Of a DNA stretch of 64,000 bases, positions 1 through 15,504 are shown piece after piece. How positions within the stretch are numbered: position 1 is the stretch's first letter; each line of letters opens with the position of its first letter. Source of the DNA: Trichuris trichiura (taxonomy: Eukaryota > Nematoda > Enoplea > Trichinellida > Trichuridae); assembly GCA_037903355.1 (NCBI GenBank), contig JBAJFE010000005.1, positions 3,162,001 through 3,226,000 on the forward strand. Direction: 5' to 3'. The position numbers were made by a program, and so were the translations under genes. The notes beneath the pieces were generated by a model that saw nothing but the letters and a program-made list of their open reading frames with translations, ran no database searches and was not told the DNA's origin.

Positions 1-1195
1 CAATCCTTAAACTAGAAAAAAACAAAAGCGCAAGCTGATGCACGCTGTTGAGCTGTTCGGCTACACGACGGCTGGTTGAAGCTAGCGAGGAAGTATTAGT
101 TAACGAAATCATGACGGCCATCAACTTTGTCGCGATCGAGGCGGAAACATTTCACCGACAACGACCAATCGAACGTTGCCGAAGGTCGACTGGCCGCACC
201 ATTGCCGAATTATCAATTTTGGCGAAAATCGAACGAAACAACTCGTACAAGGCGCGAATAAAAGCCTACTGGTAACACTGTTGGCATTATGGTAAGGCGC
301 GTAAGGACGCTAACTGAAAGAACGATCGGAAATTCTGCCCAGCCTTTTCCAACAGGCCAAAGCGTAATCGATACACCAAAGCTTACATCGTGTCCTCGTT
401 GTCATTGGGAAATAGATCAAGCAAAAATCGGGCCGGCGGCAGTGCGAAACAAATCTATCGTCTAAAATTAAATTCGTACCGTACGCGAGTTGATTCGATG
501 AATCCCAACGCTTCTGCCAACTGAAGCGTGAGACAAAATATTGGCTAGCAATCACTTAATTTTTCAATGACCCATTGGAAAACCAATCGCCTGGGATAAC
601 TTCAGCGCATCTCCGGCAATGCTTCTACGAACTGTTGCTAGCGCAGTCCGGCGGGAGGCAAACAATTACCGTATAATCAATGATCAGGTTCGAACTCAAT
701 TGATTCGTAGCGACAAACAAAGCTTAACCCTTGAAAGCATTTGGAGCTCAACAATTCTGCTGTAGCGGTAAAACGATTTTACAAACTCTCTTCACGCCCA
801 AATGAATGCAAAGTGTCTTTTTCCCACCGACACCGCCGAAAGGGGATGTTTCCTAAAAGCTCAGATTGAATAAACATAAGGCAAAACTGATGCTTGCGCG
901 CACGCGCGCGCGGGAATTATAATGCGCTAAAAAAGTACCAACTTAGAAAAGCAGAAACCTTTTTTTACTTTGCAACAATTTAAAAGTAAAAAAGCCATTT
1001 ACAGTAACATTTGATAATAGCCATGTTCAAAATAGACGACCGCTTTTTGTACGAACCCATTGTACATTGTGAATAGGTGTGATTCACATTTATTGGTCGC
1101 CCCTAAACCGGGAGAAAAGCTCAGGCCGTATTTTTGCGCACGTCCTCGCGTAAAGAAACGGTTCTATTGAAGACTAGCTGAAAAGAAGGAAAAGA
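1..1195. other. 3' flank of GlnRS, no gene seen
   Basis: No convincing coding region. A TTTATT at 1089-1094 reads AATAAA on the - strand about 100 nt past the GlnRS stop and is the likely poly(A) signal. A short CG-alternating run lies at about 898-913. Open frames at 48-275 (+) and 310-555 (-) show no splice signals or recognisable similarity. Confidence 0.5.
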
Positions 1196-5320
<4,125 letters not shown>

Positions 5321-6112
5321 CTTTCAAAGCGGAAAAACTAACTAAGCGATGCGCTAACGCAACGTGACAGGAACATTCACGCTAATTCTTTTTAAAAATA
5401 AAAAAAAGTACCTCCTAAAAGCGGTAGTCAGGCTGTCGCGCAAAGCGTGGAAAAGCGGCGAGCAGGCAAAACGAACTCCACTTATCAATTCGGAGGGCGT
5501 AGTTAAATTGCGCAACGTCAACCACCTTTCCAAAGACAGTATCTTTAAAAGTGCGCAGGTTCTAATTTACAGTTAAAAAAATTTTTCCTTGCAGAGGGGC
5601 ACGTGGCGCTTAGTTACCCATTAGTTATCGCCGCGTAATAGTGCTAGTCCAAACAGTTCCTTCTTTTGTTCATTAACCGTTTTACCAATTTCGGCCTAGC
5701 GCGTTTAGAGTATACTGTATGAAATGCAAGTTCGTTTGCTTTAAAAGCTTTATCGCAGCGTGATTTGCAACAGCATTTGCAATTAGTAATCGTCAAGTAA
5801 GACGACTTAAATGTAAAAGCATTCCCGAAGCCCTGAGAGCGGCATAGGCACTCATTGTTACAAGGTCACATATTAGCCCATCTTGCTACCCTCCCAGGTC
5901 GGTCGAATGCGTTATGTACACATCAGTTTATGCATACCTCGGCAATAAATTTGCATAGGCATAGCCGAAGAAAGTTGAACTTTGAATCGCGCTCAGTTCG
6001 AGCGCCAGCGTCCGCTTAATACATTTGTAAGCACGCTGGTATTAAGGATCAAAGCAATTTTTCAACGCGATTATTCTGCTGCAAGTGCGTTGGCTTGTTT
6101 TTGAAGAAAAGA
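5321..6112. other. divergent intergenic region
   Basis: Separates the GlnRS start (-) from the secreted-protein start (+), so it probably holds both promoters. One ATTTGCAT octamer lies at 5949. The open frame at 5364-5576 has no supporting signals. Confidence 0.45.
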
Positions 6113-6981
6113 ATGCATTTAGGACTTTTGCTGCTTTTTTCGACTGTTCTAATATGGGGTACCTACGGTCGAGGTAAGCCGACTGCGGATAGGCCTTTTG
6201 TGCCCATTCTTGTACTAAGTACGTTTAGTTTTTCCATTTCAGCTTTCTGGTGGAATAAGTATGCCACCAATTCGGAATCGGAAGAACTGCAATACGCTTG
6301 GCCGCCGCGGCAAGGCAAAAACCAAAAGGAGGATGACCATAAAAAGCCAAATCCAAGGGGCGGCGAGGTTCCCACGAGTCACGGAAGGTCGTCAGATGTT
6401 GGTGTACGAATGCCGTGGGAACAACTGGAAGCGCATCTAGCGGAAAGCCCAGCTTTACGAGGCGAACATGCAAACCGCATGCCCACGTCTTTTGATATAG
6501 ATTCATTGTTCAAACCGCAGCCTGACGAGGGATGGCAATGGGACGATCCGGACTTCAAAGATTGGGATAAGCAGATCTCATCGGATAAGATAAAAAGAGA
6601 ACAAAAGAACGTAAACGATAAACAAAAAAAACGCCAGCGCATCTATTGGTTAGCCGAAAAACCTGTCCCGCGAAATGGGCTTTCGCAAGAACGTCGCGTA
6701 TTGGTTATGGAATCAAGATCGTGGGACAATCCAGCTGACCAAGTTAGAAACGATACCAAAAGCGAAGAAGCCAACAAAAAGTCAGTGAAGAAAAATAGAG
6801 GTAAATATATGCTTCTACTGTTCAACTCTGACTGTCGCACACATATACAGCTAGAGCAAAGGGTCGAAAATCAAAGGCACCCATAAGGTCCCCTAAAGAC
6901 AAGAAAATGGATGCTGGAGATTCGAGCTCGCTGAATGAGGGACGCCGAAGCGCTACTGCTCATGAACGAGGGGAAACGTAA
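6113..6981 (+). CDS. unrecognised secreted, charged Trp-containing protein
   Basis: Three exons (6113-6173, 6243-6800, 6851-6981) join in frame to 249 aa. The first ATG of the exon is followed by a strong signal peptide (HLGLLLLFSTVLIWGTYG). The mature part is hydrophilic and lacks conserved domains I know. It is rich in Lys, Arg, Asp and Pro, has a WQWDDPDFKDWDK patch, many dibasic sites (KKR, RR, KK), few cysteines and an acidic-basic alternation. The second intron (6801-6850) ends ATATACAG. AATAAA at 7145-7150 is a possible poly(A) signal. Dibasic sites could mean propeptide processing, but no repeated peptide is visible, so function is unknown. Confidence 0.7.
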
Positions 6982-8235
6982 TCATATACCCTTTTAAGGT
7001 CGAGTCGAATTGTCACGTAATGAATTGCAAAGGTATACCTCGACCTATTGAATACTTATATAACATGATTACTGTATAAGCTTCAATTATTGTGTTCATA
7101 ATTTTGCTTTCGTGTTTCAATCTTCGCTCCCCTCTTTCAATAAGAATAAATTAGCCAAAGAATATGACCACCTTCCTTATTTTGCACGTTCACCCAATCG
7201 ACAAACTGCCGCTTCAGCCAAAAAACAAACCACCAGTACATCAGTTCAAATGATCTTCAGGTTCATCAATCATGAATGCCAAACTGCTGCTTAAGGAGCA
7301 CGTGTCATTTAAGGAGAGTGACGTCGAGAAAATTGCATGCCATATTGCAACTTTGCAAAGCATCTAATAAAGGAACAACTCGTGATGAGAAGAATGCCGC
7401 GGCAACTGCTGACGTAGGAGTAAACACTTGAACGAAAAGCTTTCGGACTTTCTTAACAAAACACTTGTCAAAGATGACCAGTTAACGAAACGAGTCGCCA
7501 TGTTGATTACTTGTCAGATTCTTATAAACAAAACTTTGCAACTGAATTCCGTCAATATTGGTAGTAAACTTTCAAATTTAAGCGTGAGCACGCGTCGACA
7601 ATCTGTAGTTTGTTGGCTCTGCGCTATGCATTGTATGGATTTGAAAAACGGCGCCTAAATAAAACTTCCAACGCTCAGTACTACTCGCTGCAATATAATG
7701 GAATCCTTAGCTTCATGACGGCTTGAGAAAAAGCGTATCCATGGAGAATAATATTAACAGCTTAAAGGTTCTCCCGTTGTAAATTAAAACAAAAAGATCG
7801 TTTCTTCCGAAGCTTTCGTTTCTTCCGCTTTGTTTTAATTTACAACGGGAGAAAAATCCGTAATAAAAGACAATTTCAGCTTAAAGGTTAAGCAGAAATG
7901 GAACTGCCAAAATCTCAGGGCTTAAACTGCTTGCCAGCGGCTGAACAGGCTTGAGAAGCATTCTTGGACAAAGAGGACATCGAAAGCGTGCAGCCGCGGG
8001 AAAAAAGCACATATGATTGATGTACGCTATAACCGGCTTCTTCAGCTGTCCCGCACATTTCGAGCGCGCGCGGACATGTGCCAGACATCAGGCAACAATA
8101 CATCTTTGATTTATGGCGCCAAATGGGATCCGGCAAACGTGTTGTGCCAAAATTATTTTGCCATCGGCTGTTTGTTACTACCGCCGGCTGTACTCCTTAA
8201 AGCAGCTGCCTCAAACGCTGCCATTCGATAAACCA
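6982..8235. other. intergenic region with one perfect hairpin
   Basis: No supportable gene. Open frames at 7112-7294 and 7428-7658 have no splice or family support. Contains the 23-bp inverted repeat listed separately, plus a 14-bp direct repeat (cagcttaaaggtt) near 7759 and 7879 that brackets it. Confidence 0.45.
7771..7851. repeat. perfect 23-bp inverted repeat, 35-nt loop
   Basis: Arms 7771-7793 and 7829-7851 are exact reverse complements. The loop carries two copies of gtttcttccg. Bracketed by a short direct repeat, which would fit a foldback element with duplicated flanks. No terminator role is expected in this kind of genome. Confidence 0.75.
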
Positions 8236-8923
8236 ATGATGACGCGCGTCAACTTCGTCTCCTCCGTCCTACTGCTGCTTCTCCTATGCGCCACTACGAT
8301 CCTGCCAAAGAGCATCGAGTACAACAATTGCAGTATGTAAATTTCTTGAAAACATCTTCGCGCATATCGCAATGCTCTTTCTTCCTTCAGAATCGATTTT
8401 CCAAATCAAGGAAGTTGCAGTGGATCCGTGCAACGATCCAGGCTTCACTTGCCCGCTGGTTCGTGGTGAAAACGCGACTATAAGCATCACTTTTGTTCCA
8501 AGTAGGCAATCGACGAAATATCCGTACAAAATAGAATGTAATGACACACGTCGTTTCTATGGCAGCTAAGGAAGTCAGAAATTTAACTGCTGTTGTCCAC
8601 GGCATCTCGAAAGAAGCCTTAATAGGAAAAGTGCCGTTCCATCTGCCCAATCCAAACGCTTGCAAAGATTCAAATTTGGTCTGCCCATTGAAGAAAGGCC
8701 AGCAGTACGTATACAGGCAGACATTGCCTATTAAACCCATATATCCCAAGGTAGGCAAAAGTTTATCGATCTCGTCGAGTCGCAGTTGGCTAAGGCATAA
8801 TAAATTCAGATCGTCCTGCTTATTAAATGGGAACTTGTCGAGCACATTGGAGACGAGGCGAAAAAAGAGGATTCACCCGTCTGCGTCATTGTCCGTGCAA
8901 AAATTATAGATCGTTCTGGCTAG
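8236..8923 (+). CDS. ML-domain (NPC2-like) secreted lipid-binding protein 1
   Basis: Secreted MD-2-related lipid-recognition protein; the family forms a beta-sandwich that carries sterols or other lipids in the lysosome or outside the cell. Four exons (8236-8332, 8391-8501, 8566-8750, 8810-8923) join to 168 aa with one stop. Signal peptide at residues 1-26 (Leu-rich VLLLLLLCATT). Family landmarks follow in order: YNNC, EVAVDPCN, TCPLVRGENATISITFVP, LTAVVHG, PFHLPNPNACKDSNLVCPL, LLIKWELV and VCVIVRAKI, which hold the six cysteines of the three NPC2 disulphides. An N-glycosylation site (NATI) is present. First of a tandem trio with the gene at 9127 (about 200 bp downstream) and the gene at 11498. 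The first donor is A/GTATGT and the second A/GTAGGC. Ligand cannot be told from sequence. Confidence 0.9.
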
Positions 8924-9126
8924 AAGAGTATTATCTATGCGTAAAAGCGATAAGCTGTCTCATTTTCACTTAACGGTCTTAATTCAACAATAGTAAACGA
9001 TCATCGATGAGCGATTGTTTCAAATCGATAAGACTTTGAGGTAATGCGTTTGGTCGCTGATTTGCATACTTGTATACAACATAATTGGCCAAAAAAGGGA
9101 AAACTTAACGGTGTTCCTGCAGGCAA

Positions 9127-9763
9127 ATGATCTTCGCTTTTCTGCTCGCGTTGCTTTCCGCTACGGATACGTACGATCAAGCGATCGACTACAAGGATTG
9201 CGGTAATGCCGAAACAAGTTTTTCCATAGTCAGATTTCAATTATTGACGCAGGTTGATTATTGTTCAGGGTCGGCTGCTGGAAGCATTCAAAATGTCACC
9301 GTCGAACCGTGTAGCAATCCCGCCGACTGTGAACTTAAAAAGGGAACGTCACCAACGATTAGAATAGCTTTCACTCCCAGTAAGTGGCGCCCAACGTATC
9401 ATACGGTGCGATGGTTTTCTTTTTTCTAATTTTTTTTTAAAGACAGTCAAACAACACAACTTAAAGCTGTCGTACATGGTATAGTAAAAGGCATACCTGT
9501 TCCATTTCCGTTGCCAAACCCGGACGCTTGCAAGGATTCGGGAATCACGTGCCCATTAAGCGGAAAAGTACCAGCGCTCTACGAGCAGGCGTTCGAAGTG
9601 AAATCATCCTATCCAAGCGTAAGTGATCGTTTTCCCATCTGAACAATAGGCATTGCTTTAAGCGCTTTTTTTTCAGATAGGACTTTTGATTCGATGGGAA
9701 CTGAAAAACGAACAAGATAAGGACGTCGTCTGCTTCGTTACGCGAGTTCACATAGTCGGCTAG
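9127..9763 (+). CDS. ML-domain (NPC2-like) secreted lipid-binding protein 2
   Basis: Four exons (9127-9202, 9269-9379, 9443-9618, 9677-9763) join to 149 aa. Signal peptide MIFAFLLALLSATDTYDQ; then YKDCG, NVTVEPCSNPADCELKKG, IRIAFTP, LKAVVHGIV, FPLPNPDACKDSGITCPL, LLIRWELKNE and VVCFVTRVHIVG. The disulphide cysteines and the VVHG and WEL landmarks of NPC2-type ML domains are all kept. Internal exon lengths 111, 176 and 87 are the same as in the gene at 11498, showing recent common origin. Only about 200 bp separates it from the upstream paralogue, so promoter sequence must be compact. A CAG just before the ATG could be an acceptor for a 5' UTR exon. Confidence 0.9.
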
Positions 9764-11497
9764 TGTTTTCAATTAAGCGCATTTGCTAACAGGTGCCATA
9801 CGCGTATAACGTATTAACTTTTTACGTATTCGTACAAAATCCGCAACCGCTTACTTTCTGTTAGCACGTATACGCACCCATTTTCGGAAAGCAAACTGGA
9901 AAATGTATTTATCGTAAAATGAAAGCTGAATAATGTTGAAAATGTTCCGAATACACTGAAGAATGAAGATGACTGAAACTCTTCGGCTATAGGTAAGTGT
10001 GCGGCAGACGTGTAGTCATAAGAGACGTATTTGAACAAGCTTGGAAAACAGTAAGGACACTTAACTACTGTGACGGAAGAAAAGCACTAACAAAGCAACA
10101 AAAAGTAGATTTTAACTTTAAGCTGCGAAATTGTGATTATGGGGATTGTAAAAAGCGATTATTTGCATATGCTGTGACAACACGTAACCAGCGAAAAAGA
10201 AAACCTTAAAATCTGAATGAAACAGCTTTTTAAATATAAGCTGCCGTATATAATTATTAACTATGTATAAATAGGCTTGTATAAAAACAGTCTTTTGTCA
10301 GTTATTGACGTGTATAATAAAACGCTGGTAAAAGCAGTCTGACAGATCAAACCTTAGCCTCCAGAACGCCTTTGTTGAAACTTAAGTCGAAGGAGAGGAA
10401 AGTAACCAGATTTACTTCAGGATCGTTGTGAGCTGCTACAAAACTAACGCTGTCGAATAAATTGGACAATTTAACCAACAGGGAATCGTCTGACTACAAA
10501 AAGGCATTTTTGCCATTTTTGGAAAATTCTATTAGCATACTTCTCAAGCAAGTTGGACAAGACAAGCCAACAAAGCCGATGCGCAGACCAGAAGAATAAG
10601 ACAAGCATTATTAAACCCGCGTAAAGCAAAAGCATTCATTTGAAACTCAGTAGAGGAATTCGACTTGTTAAATAGCTTGAAATATTCATCGCAAATGTTG
10701 ACGTTTTATTTTCCATTAGAAGCAGATTCATTTTTAAAACTCCGTCCGCTAAAGCAGAGCTCACACTCGTACGTATTCAAATTAGCTCAAAGTAATAACT
10801 ACTCAAAGAAAAGCGATGAAATTCGTAAATTAATGAACAAGAAGAATTCGCCACTACGAGAGGTGACTTTATGAACTCAAATCCTATCGATTCATTGACT
10901 TTCAACAGTCTTGGAAAAATTTAATCATATCTCCTTCCTATTAGGGTAATAAAACATCGTTCCTTGGTTCAGCGTGCCAAAATGTCGGTAGGTCAGTATG
11001 CTTTACCGCCTGATAAAGGTAACTATGCATATAAGCATTAAACCTGTTGCTAGGGCAGCATAGTTATCATTCAGTTGCGTAAGAAAAGTGATTACGTCGA
11101 CAGGGCGTACACTGATGCGCGAACTATGCCGAATAGAAACAAAAAACAACGACCAAGCCCGAAAAGTACAAAAACAAAATTTTCGAATGGCAAAATAACG
11201 TAACAAGATAGAAACAATTGAAGCAGCAGCACGCCTAGAACGAACGTTTACCAGGAAAGGTCAACTCTGGGAGCAGCTTCAACAGGAAAGAAGGCGCTAT
11301 AGCTAAACGCTATAATACAACAATCATTGATTAGACGAAAACAATACACAATGTGAAACACAAGATCCCATCAAAACTTGAAAATCAATAGGCGTCTGCA
11401 AGCAAAAGCCATACTTAGCCTATTGAATCAATGGCATCCGCTAAATATAAAAGGCTTAGAAGCTTAAGCCCTCCATAGAACTACTGCTGAACCAATC
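9764..11497. other. intergenic region between ML genes
   Basis: No gene supported. The frame at 9997-10209 is Lys/Arg-rich with four cysteines, and the one at 10665-10874 is also open, but neither has a signal peptide, convincing splice sites or a family match. One ATTTGCAT at 10161. Confidence 0.4.
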
Positions 11498-12467
11498 ATG
11501 CCTTCGCTGCGCCCTTGGGTAAGAGTCTTATGAGTTTGCGCATTTTCTATAAGCTCTATTCGTTTCGAAGCGTTAGGCTTAACGGCATAGTAAAGCTGCG
11601 TTAAGGAATATAGAGCTACAGTTGAAGCGACGAAGACTTAACAGCTGCCGAGAAAAAATAAAATGCGGAAATCGATGCAAACCTCATCGACTGCTACTTA
11701 CTTTATAGGAAATTGCAGTCACCGTAACAGTGTTGCTTGTGACCACTTACGTCGATTCGATAGAAGTGAAGTACAAAAATTGCGGCAAGTGCAGTAATGT
11801 CGGCAAAGGAATCACTAGCAGCGGTCGGCTATTTTGCAGGTTCACCCGCGGCTACTGTAACGAAAGTAACGGTGGACCCTTGTGACAATCCGAATGAATG
11901 CCGTTACAGAATGGGACACGATGCCATACTATCAATTGCATTCATTCCCAGTAAGGTATACGGTGACGAAGTAATCAAGTCAAAGTCAATTTGCTACGAA
12001 CAGAAAATAGAACAACTCGCGTGACAGCAGGTATCGAAGGAATGCTCGGGCAGTTAACATTTCCTTATCATTTACCAAATCCCGACGGCTGCAAAAACTC
12101 TGGATTGGTCTGCGATCTAATAGAAGGAAAAGAAGTGACCTACACAATAAGGATGCCCATACCGGTTTATGTCCCTATAGTGAGTTCACCCTTCCATCTG
12201 CTCTAAATAAGTCCTGATTGATGCAGGCCTCGATACCCGCTTAATTATATGCAAATAAGTCCTGGTTCACTACATTCATTGGCCCTCTGTCATTGAGGCA
12301 TACAACTCGCTTAAGTAGCATACGAGAATTTCGACCTTTAAACGTTAATACGGGCGCCCACTGATGAATCGTATTTTTAGAATAACGTCGGAGTTCGCTT
12401 CACGCTAAAGGACCAACACAAAAGAAACTTGGCATGCATTGAGCTGAAAGGCCGCGTAACTTACTGA
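11498..12467 (+). CDS. ML-domain (NPC2-like) secreted protein 3, five exons, one GC-AG intron
   Basis: Exons 11498-11518, 11709-11784, 11840-11950, 12004-12179 and 12381-12467 join to 156 aa. The start lies in a 21-nt first exon encoding MPSLRPW; the signal-peptide core (IAVTVTVLLVTTYVDS) is in exon 2. Exon 2 has the same 76-nt length as exon 1 of the gene at 9127, but its first codon is GAA, not ATG, and it is preceded by the acceptor TTTATAG. Landmarks KYKNCG, KVTVDPCDNPNEC, LSIAFIP, PYHLPNPDGCKNSGLVCDL, VRFTLKDQ and LACIELKGRV are present. Intron 2 (11785-11839) starts GCAAGT, a standard GC-AG donor, where the paralogue has GT. The WEL motif of the siblings is RFTL here. All disulphide cysteines remain, so it looks functional. 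Confidence 0.85.
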
Positions 12468-12723
12468 GCATTCATTCGGCCAGCATATATGGTGCGCATA
12501 TATAGTAAAGGCACCATTTCAACGATGGCTCCGCAAATTTAAATTAATAACATTGCGGCAAGGCAACATGGGACACCTCTTTGATGAACATTAATGCTGC
12601 GGTCGGTCGGTGCACGAAAACATTCGCGGCATTTCAAAATTTGACGGTTCAACAAAGGGGAGTGCACATTTTTCAAAAATGAATTTTCAATGATGCAATT
12701 GACAACGAAAACGAATAATTTTA

Positions 12724-12773
12724 CATATGCAAATTAAAAAGTGGTCACCCAGTAGCATTTTAATTTGCATATG
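12724..12773. repeat. 16-bp inverted repeat with an octamer in each arm
   Basis: Arms 12724-12739 and 12758-12773 are perfect reverse complements around an 18-nt loop. Each contains ATGCAAAT or its complement within CATATGCAAATTAAAA. Confidence 0.75.
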
Positions 12774-13690
12774 CAAAATTAGTGACTTATCTCCTCGCAT
12801 GCAGGCGTAAGAACTAGCCTAAAGCGACAAAAGAGAAACATGTACGAGTATCAATGGTTGACAAGAGTTTTCATGCAAATGAGAGTTGGCGTACGAAACT
12901 GACCACAGAACTGCCTTACAACAGAGCAGAAGTTGGACGGTTATAACTTAAGAAGCCAACCTTGACCAAAAAAGGATAAACAATAATACAATGATGACTT
13001 TACTGTTCCGCTGTTCACCAACAAAAAGTACCTTCGTAGAAAAGCGCCTTAGTGATTCTAATTTGCATAAAGGTGTTCAAGGAACTTAATATTCGACAAA
13101 AATTAATCGTATGAATTGTTCGCTGCAATAAACGTCTTTACTTACAATTCTCTTTAAAATTTTGATCAAATCGACCGGACAAAACAGGAACAAAATTTTT
13201 TGCGTACCGATGAACTGATTAGTGATTCAGCAATGAACCTCAATGAATATATTGACTACTCGGCTGCACGGCTTAGGCTTAATTCCCTTCGAACCTTTTG
13301 TTCGGCATACAGTAAATTGCTACTATTGAAAGGGATCATTCTTCAGCTCCCGACTTAAGTCAATGTTAAAAGCTCCTTTAGAGACGTAAATACCTTCACT
13401 ACAAGCTGCAGGCTAACATATTATTATTCTCAATGAATTATTACGTTCGCACAAACACTTGTAAGCATTTTTGCTCTACCACAGCGATAATACTTAACAT
13501 TAATGATGAAAATAACACCTACGAAAGAATACAAAGTTAAAATAAGAATTATGTTGACTCTGTGGAACAAGGACGCGCAAGCAAATAATATCCTAATTAT
13601 AGGTGAGATAAAGAAGCAATTATGACGTCACTGCTTCTGCAATTTAAAGAGACAAAAGGGGCTCTGATATTTTGAATTAATTGGCCAAAG

Positions 13691-13743
13691 AAGCGCCAAA
13701 AGTGAAAGGAATAAAATGCGCCGCCGTTGAGCGGATTTCACTT
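13691..13743 (+). promoter_or_regulatory. upstream block shared by the GM2A-like paralogues (copy A)
   Basis: About 50 bp lying 40-90 bp before the start codon: gcgccaaaagtg, then an aataaa-type A-rich stretch, then gagcggatttcactt. Related blocks precede the genes at 17883 (about 17793-17855) and 20484 (about 20393-20443). Retention across three diverged copies suggests core promoter or 5' UTR function, or simply duplicated flank. Confidence 0.45.
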
Positions 13744-13781
13744 CTAAGAGAAGCAAGCGCGCGAGTTAGTTATTTACAGAA

Positions 13782-14600
13782 ATGCTGCTACGCATTCTTG
13801 TCGCCTTGCTTTGCAAAAGCTTAGTCCAAAGCCTAATGGATGCGCCGTGGATGGTCAAAGAAGGATGCGACGCTCCTAAGGGTACGGAAAAGCATTTCCT
13901 ATTTCGAGAATGCAACAGAGGTAATCGCTGTTTTTTTAAAAATTATTTACGATAATATTGCAAATATTCAGACAAACTACACAGTCTGAATTTTACAAAC
14001 GTTGTCATCCTGAATGACCGAGACGAAGTTAAGTATCCGATAGAGATTAAAAGGCTGATGAAGCTCAAACTAACTGCGATCAACAAAGGATGCACCTTGA
14101 AATCGCTCCTTTCCAGCACGTACATAGCGGCGTACACTAAACTGCTTTGGTTTCCTTGCGGATGGGGCTATGTTCCAGCTTTCACAATGCTGTAGATGGG
14201 TATTCAACTTACGCGCGCTCGTCACGTAACTTTTTTTCATTAAGTTCCAAAAGAAAAGTAACATGCAAGAACTGCCCGATAAAATTTGGAAAGAGTGAAG
14301 TTGAATTGCATTTCAATTTTTCGGCACAGGACCCTGTAGTACGCTATCTGCCCTCGCATATGCCTAACCACGTAAGCAAAGAGCACTTCATTTTCTCGAC
14401 TAATCCAAAAGCGAATGCCATATTTGCAGAATGTGTATGCCTGGGATATAACTTTGTACGACGCGGCAGAACCTGCAAGAGAAGTCGGCTGTTTGCGCAT
14501 AGAAGCGCGAGTCAACACCACCACAAACAGAATAGATCCCGAATTCCAAAAGGAATTCGAGCGTTTGAAACTCATCCACTCCAAGAAAGTCAAGTCTTGA
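13782..14600 (+). CDS. ML-domain (GM2-activator-like) secreted protein A
   Basis: Four exons (13782-13920, 13972-14191, 14245-14371, 14430-14600) join to 218 aa. Signal peptide MLLRILVALLCKSLVQS. The mature part shows the layout of GM2-activator-type ML proteins: FRECN, LNFTNVVILND, FPCGWGY, TCKNCPIKFG, the strand VELHFNFSAQDPVVRYLP, then VYAWDITLYDAAE and GCLRIEARV. This parallels the CPF.EG and K.LGCIKI segments of the mammalian sphingolipid activator. It carries a Lys-rich C-terminal extension of about 30 residues that copies B and C lack. Exon 2 is 220 nt in all three copies. AATAAA at 14695-14700. Probably carries a lipid in a lysosome-like or extracellular compartment; ligand unknown. 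Confidence 0.85.
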
Positions 14601-15448
14601 GCTGCCAATCTTGAAAACTGGACACGCAAGTGACTAATCAAAATTGAGTGCAGTCGAGCATGAACGCGTTTACAATGATGAAACAAAAGAGAAAAATAAA
14701 ATTTATGTCCTAAGAGAAGTTCTGCCTGCACTTGCAGCTTTATCTTTAAAAAACAGCGCGCAACTTCGTAACTACAAAAAAAGCAAATCTAACACACTAT
14801 TATTGTTTACAAAGAAGCAGCTTTCGCCTAAAAGAATAACCGCCCAGTTTTTCCCTATTTTGAAATGTCCTCAATCTAGCAAGCGATAGACAGAAGAAGC
14901 AAAGTTTTGGAGATACGCGAAGCTCAATGCCGCGCACACTCTGTCAAACCCGAAGCATCAGCTTTCGTCCAAATATGAGCATACGTAAAAACACGTCATT
15001 TCAGTAGAATTAGCTTAAAAGTTGACGAACAAAAATACATTCCAACAAACTGCGACGAACGAGAAATGCCTCCTATTACGGTAGTTGTGATGCTCTACAA
15101 CTGCGCAAAGAACAAAAGCAACGTTTTGCCTAACGATGTAACATCTTAAGATTAGCCTGACCAAAAAAGGATAAAATACTGATTTTTGTTGCCTTGTTCA
15201 TGGGCTAAACACGAAAACGCCTTTCAAGGAGCTAACCAATGTGAAAAGTTCAAATAAACGTACTTTCCCGAAAATAAATAGGACGCGAAAAGGACGGTGC
15301 GACTTCAGCAATTTTAACCACAAATGTAAACGAACCGTTTGGCTTATTTGTTGCCAAAATTGTACTGCTCATTATCCTCAGCTTATACCTGACGATAAGG
15401 CGCGCATCGCGCTGAAAATCTACAGAAAGCATTAACAACCAATAAATT

Positions 15449-15450
<2 letters not shown>
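14601..15450. other. intergenic region after GM2A-like A
   Basis: Contains the poly(A) signal of the upstream gene, an open frame at 14644-14889 with no support, and the 18-nt word tgaccaaaaaaggataaa (15158-15175) shared with 12963-12980, probably a relic of the duplication that spread these genes. Confidence 0.4.

Positions 15451-15499
<49 letters not shown>

Positions 15500-15504
<5 letters not shown>

Larger units (their letters stand above)
12468..13781. other. intergenic region rich in ATGCAAAT octamers
   Basis: No coding region found. Four octamer sites (12727, 12763, 12873, 13061), an octamer-bearing hairpin, a TGACGTCA at 13623, and an 18-nt word (12963-12980) that recurs at 15158-15175 downstream of the next gene. 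Confidence 0.5.

Noticed and set aside
676..700. tRNA B-box-like ggttcgaactc
   Set aside because: No A-box or cloverleaf can be built around it. A similar ggttcgatcc at about 61018 lies in an open frame and also lacks an A-box. No tRNA gene was found.
11709..12467. ML gene 3 as a pseudogene lacking a start codon
   Set aside because: A 21-nt upstream exon with ATG and good splice sites restores a signal peptide and an intact frame.
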